A stretch of 7,650 nt of DNA, from the NCBI GenBank assembly GCA_017452335.1, contig JAFTMP010000232.1, positions 1-7,650 on the forward strand, given 5' to 3'. Below the pieces are notes generated by a model, which saw only the letters and a program-made list of their open reading frames with translations, made no database searches and was not told the origin of the DNA. Source of the stretch: Clostridia bacterium (lineage in GTDB: Bacteria > Bacillota > Clostridia > Oscillospirales > CAG-272). A program made the position numbers and the translations under genes. Below are positions 5,943 to 7,650 of the stretch, one piece after another. How positions within the stretch are numbered: the stretch's first letter is position 1; each line of letters opens with the position of its first letter.

Positions 5943-7649
5943 TCAAATTTTCATTCCTGTTTTGGCTTCCACATCGCTTAAATGCAGGGGCAACACTCTT
6001 GAAATGCCCCGCTCACCCATGGTCACGCCGTACATGGTGTCGGCTTGCTCCATGGTTCCGCGGCGATGGGAAATGATGATGAATTGGGTCTTGTCCGAAT
6101 AGTTCTTTGCGTAGCTTGCAAAGCGGGCAACGTTCACCTCGTCCAGTGCCGCCTCGATCTCGTCCAGCAGACAGAAGGGGGCAGGGTTGACCCGCAAAAT
6201 GGCGAAGAAGAGTGCAATTGCCACGAACACCTGCTCACCGCCCGAGAGCAAAGACAAGCTCTTGATGATCTTTCCGGGAGGGGCAACGCTGATCTCAATA
6301 CCACTTTCCAAAATGTTTTCGGGGTCATTGAGGGACAGCTCTGCCGTACCGCCTCCGAAGAGCTCTGCAAACACCGAGCGGAAATTGTCGTTGATGGCGC
6401 TGAATACCTCTGCAAAACGAGCGCGCATCTCCTTTTCAAGAGAAACGATCACACCGCCCAGCTCTTCTCTTGCCTTGGTCAGATCCTCATACTGACCGGA
6501 GAGAAAGTCGAAGCGTTCCTTCACGTCCGCATATTCTTCAATCGCGCCCACATTCACGGGTCCCAGATCTCTGATGCGGTTTTTTAACTTGTTTTGACGG
6601 CTCACCGCCTCGTTTCGGGTGCTTTCGGTAATTTCGGGCACACCCAGCTCCTTGGAGCCTGCATAAGTCAGCTCATATTCATCCCACAGCCGCGCGGTGT
6701 AGCGCTCCTGCTCGGACTTGATGGCTTCCAGCGCACCGTCGAGCTTTGTGTATTCCCGCAGCAAGATCTCTCTGTGAGAGGTCTTTTCCTTTTGGCGCAC
6801 GCGGATCTGCTCGGACTGCCGTTCGTATTCTGCATTTTCCTTTTTCAGATCCTCATTTTGTGCTTCCAGTGCTTTCATTTGACGCGCCAGCGCTTCGCAC
6901 CGTGCGCTCTCACTCTGCTTTTTTAAAAGACACTCTTCTTTTTTGCCGCCAAGGGCGCTTTGCTGTGCCTGCGCTTCCTCCAGCTCCCGACTCAGCTCTG
7001 CGATCTGAAGAAGCGTTTCCCCATGGTCGCGCTCGTTTCTTGCAAGATCCTTCTCAAAACCGCTTTTTTCAAGGAGCAGTCTGTTCTTTTCTTCAATTTT
7101 ATTATCCATTTCACAACGCTGCATAATATTAGACACAGACTGTGAAACACTTCTTACTATTTTTCGGTCATTATAATTCCACTTACGCCCTTTTTCATAG
7201 GATTCATATACAACAAACGCAGTTTCGTTTTCCCTGCCGTATATTTCAGAAACAGCAAATGCGCCAAGATTAAAGTCACTAATCTGTACCTCAGAGCCCT
7301 TTGAAAAATAATTCTCAGTTCCGCCCAAAGCATGGCGTATTTCCCTATGTCTTGTTTTTACATAATTATCACTCTCATAAATCTTGTCCTCATCTATCTG
7401 CCACGATGAGACAATCTTTAAATTATCACCGAACAACTCCGGACAATAAACGCTTATCCTGTCAAGATGAAGATAATTTCCTGCCGTCTCCAGAACCTTT
7501 CTGAGAGCCTCCTCGGCGCTATGTTCCTCCATAATTATGGAATGAATACTGTTTACCAGCATCTGCTGTTCAACATTTGCACCCAACTGACGGTTTATCG
7601 CTTTGGAATTTTGCATTTCATTATACAGCATTATAAAGGAATGAGCCAT
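5943..7649 (-). CDS. smc: Chimeric frame: C-terminal half of SMC joined to a GAF-like N-terminal piece
   Basis: A 568-codon frame made of two unlike parts. From about residue 190 onward it is the C-terminal part of SMC, the ATPase that compacts and helps segregate the chromosome together with ScpA and ScpB. Seen are a long Glu/Lys/Gln-rich coiled coil (about 190-350), the IRDLGPVNVGAIEEY motif (359-372), FAELFGGGTAEL (427-438), the ABC signature LSGGE (468-472), Walker B FCLLDEIEA (492-500), the D-loop ALDE (501-504) and the switch histidine in SHRR (527-530). Bacterial SMC is about 1,180 residues; the Walker A head, first coiled coil and hinge are absent. ATP hydrolysis needs both head halves, so this product could not work as SMC alone. 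ftsY follows 66 nt downstream, as expected for the chromosomal smc. The ATG at 7649 touches the window edge, so the true start is unknown. Confidence 0.85.
   Translation of the reverse strand: MAHSFIMLYNEMQNSKAINRQLGANVEQQMLVNSIHSIIMEEHSAEEALRKVLETAGNYLHLDRISVYCPELFGDNLKIVSSWQIDEDKIYESDNYVKTRHREIRHALGGTENYFSKGSEVQISDFNLGAFAVSEIYGRENETAFVVYESYEKGRKWNYNDRKIVRSVSQSVSNIMQRCEMDNKIEEKNRLLLEKSGFEKDLARNERDHGETLLQIAELSRELEEAQAQQSALGGKKEECLLKKQSESARCEALARQMKALEAQNEDLKKENAEYERQSEQIRVRQKEKTSHREILLREYTKLDGALEAIKSEQERYTARLWDEYELTYAGSKELGVPEITESTRNEAVSRQNKLKNRIRDLGPVNVGAIEEYADVKERFDFLSGQYEDLTKAREELGGVIVSLEKEMRARFAEVFSAINDNFRSVFAELFGGGTAELSLNDPENILESGIEISVAPPGKIIKSLSLLSGGEQVFVAIALFFAILRVNPAPFCLLDEIEAALDEVNVARFASYAKNYSDKTQFIIISHRRGTMEQADTMYGVTMGERGISRVLPLHLSDVEAKTGMKI
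7100..7649 (-). other. GAF-like sensor domain fragment, AT-rich
   Basis: Residues 1 to about 185 of the chimeric frame do not look like SMC. They show a helix (about 20-60) leading into LHLDRISVYC (60-69), a mixed alpha/beta region with AFVVYES (144-150), and an exit helix about 161-190. This order suits a GAF domain within a multidomain signalling protein (histidine kinase or diguanylate cyclase), where such a domain is often flanked by helices like these. It is recognised by pattern only; no ligand residues can be named. G+C is about 39% over 7141-7650 by hand count, lower than the genes to its left. No output domain is present in the window, and the piece probably continues upstream. Confidence 0.5.
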
Positions 7650-7650
7650 A

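Noticed and set aside
5527..6102. Plus-strand Ser-rich frame crossing the smc-ftsY gap
   Set aside because: The serine runs are the reverse complement of Glu/Asp-Leu codons in the FtsY N domain, so this is a shadow.

Overview
The window is a housekeeping segment of a moderately GC-rich Clostridia-type genome (Firmicutes/Bacillota, probably Oscillospiraceae-like). This rests on the protein motifs and on the gene order smc-ftsY and yhbY(yqeI)-nadD-yqeK-rsfS, which is typical of Firmicutes. All supported genes are on the minus strand, so transcription runs from high to low coordinates. No phage, transposon, CRISPR array, rRNA or tRNA was seen.

In transcription order: a chimeric reading frame (7649 to 5943) whose downstream two-thirds is the C-terminal half of the chromosome condensation ATPase SMC and whose first ~185 residues resemble a GAF-type sensor domain; ftsY, the signal recognition particle receptor (5876 to 4965); an XTP/dITP pyrophosphatase, rdgB (4960 to 4346); a YhbY/YqeI-type RNA-binding protein with a basic tail (4328 to 3858); a fused NadD-YqeK enzyme (3828 to 2605); a promoter and a hairpin-rich leader; rsfS (2479 to 2087); and leuS, which runs off the left edge (2057 to 1).

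Gaps between most genes are short (4 to 29 nt) and ribosome binding sites sit just before several starts, so ftsY to nadD-yqeK looks like one operon. A good sigma-A promoter at 2567-2595 then starts an rsfS-leuS unit. The shared theme is protein synthesis and growth: ribosome assembly and silencing, tRNA charging, membrane targeting, NAD synthesis and nucleotide clean-up.

The main anomaly is at the right end. The last ~560 bases have about 39% G+C by hand count, against roughly 48-62% in sampled lines of the adjoining smc part. The protein changes there from SMC coiled coil to an unrelated sensor-like domain. I read this as most likely a chimeric junction (assembly artefact, or a real recombination breaking smc), not as a new functional system. 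Other points worth a look are the rsfS leader with two hairpins, the NadD-YqeK fusion, the basic tail on YhbY, and a hairpin between smc and ftsY.
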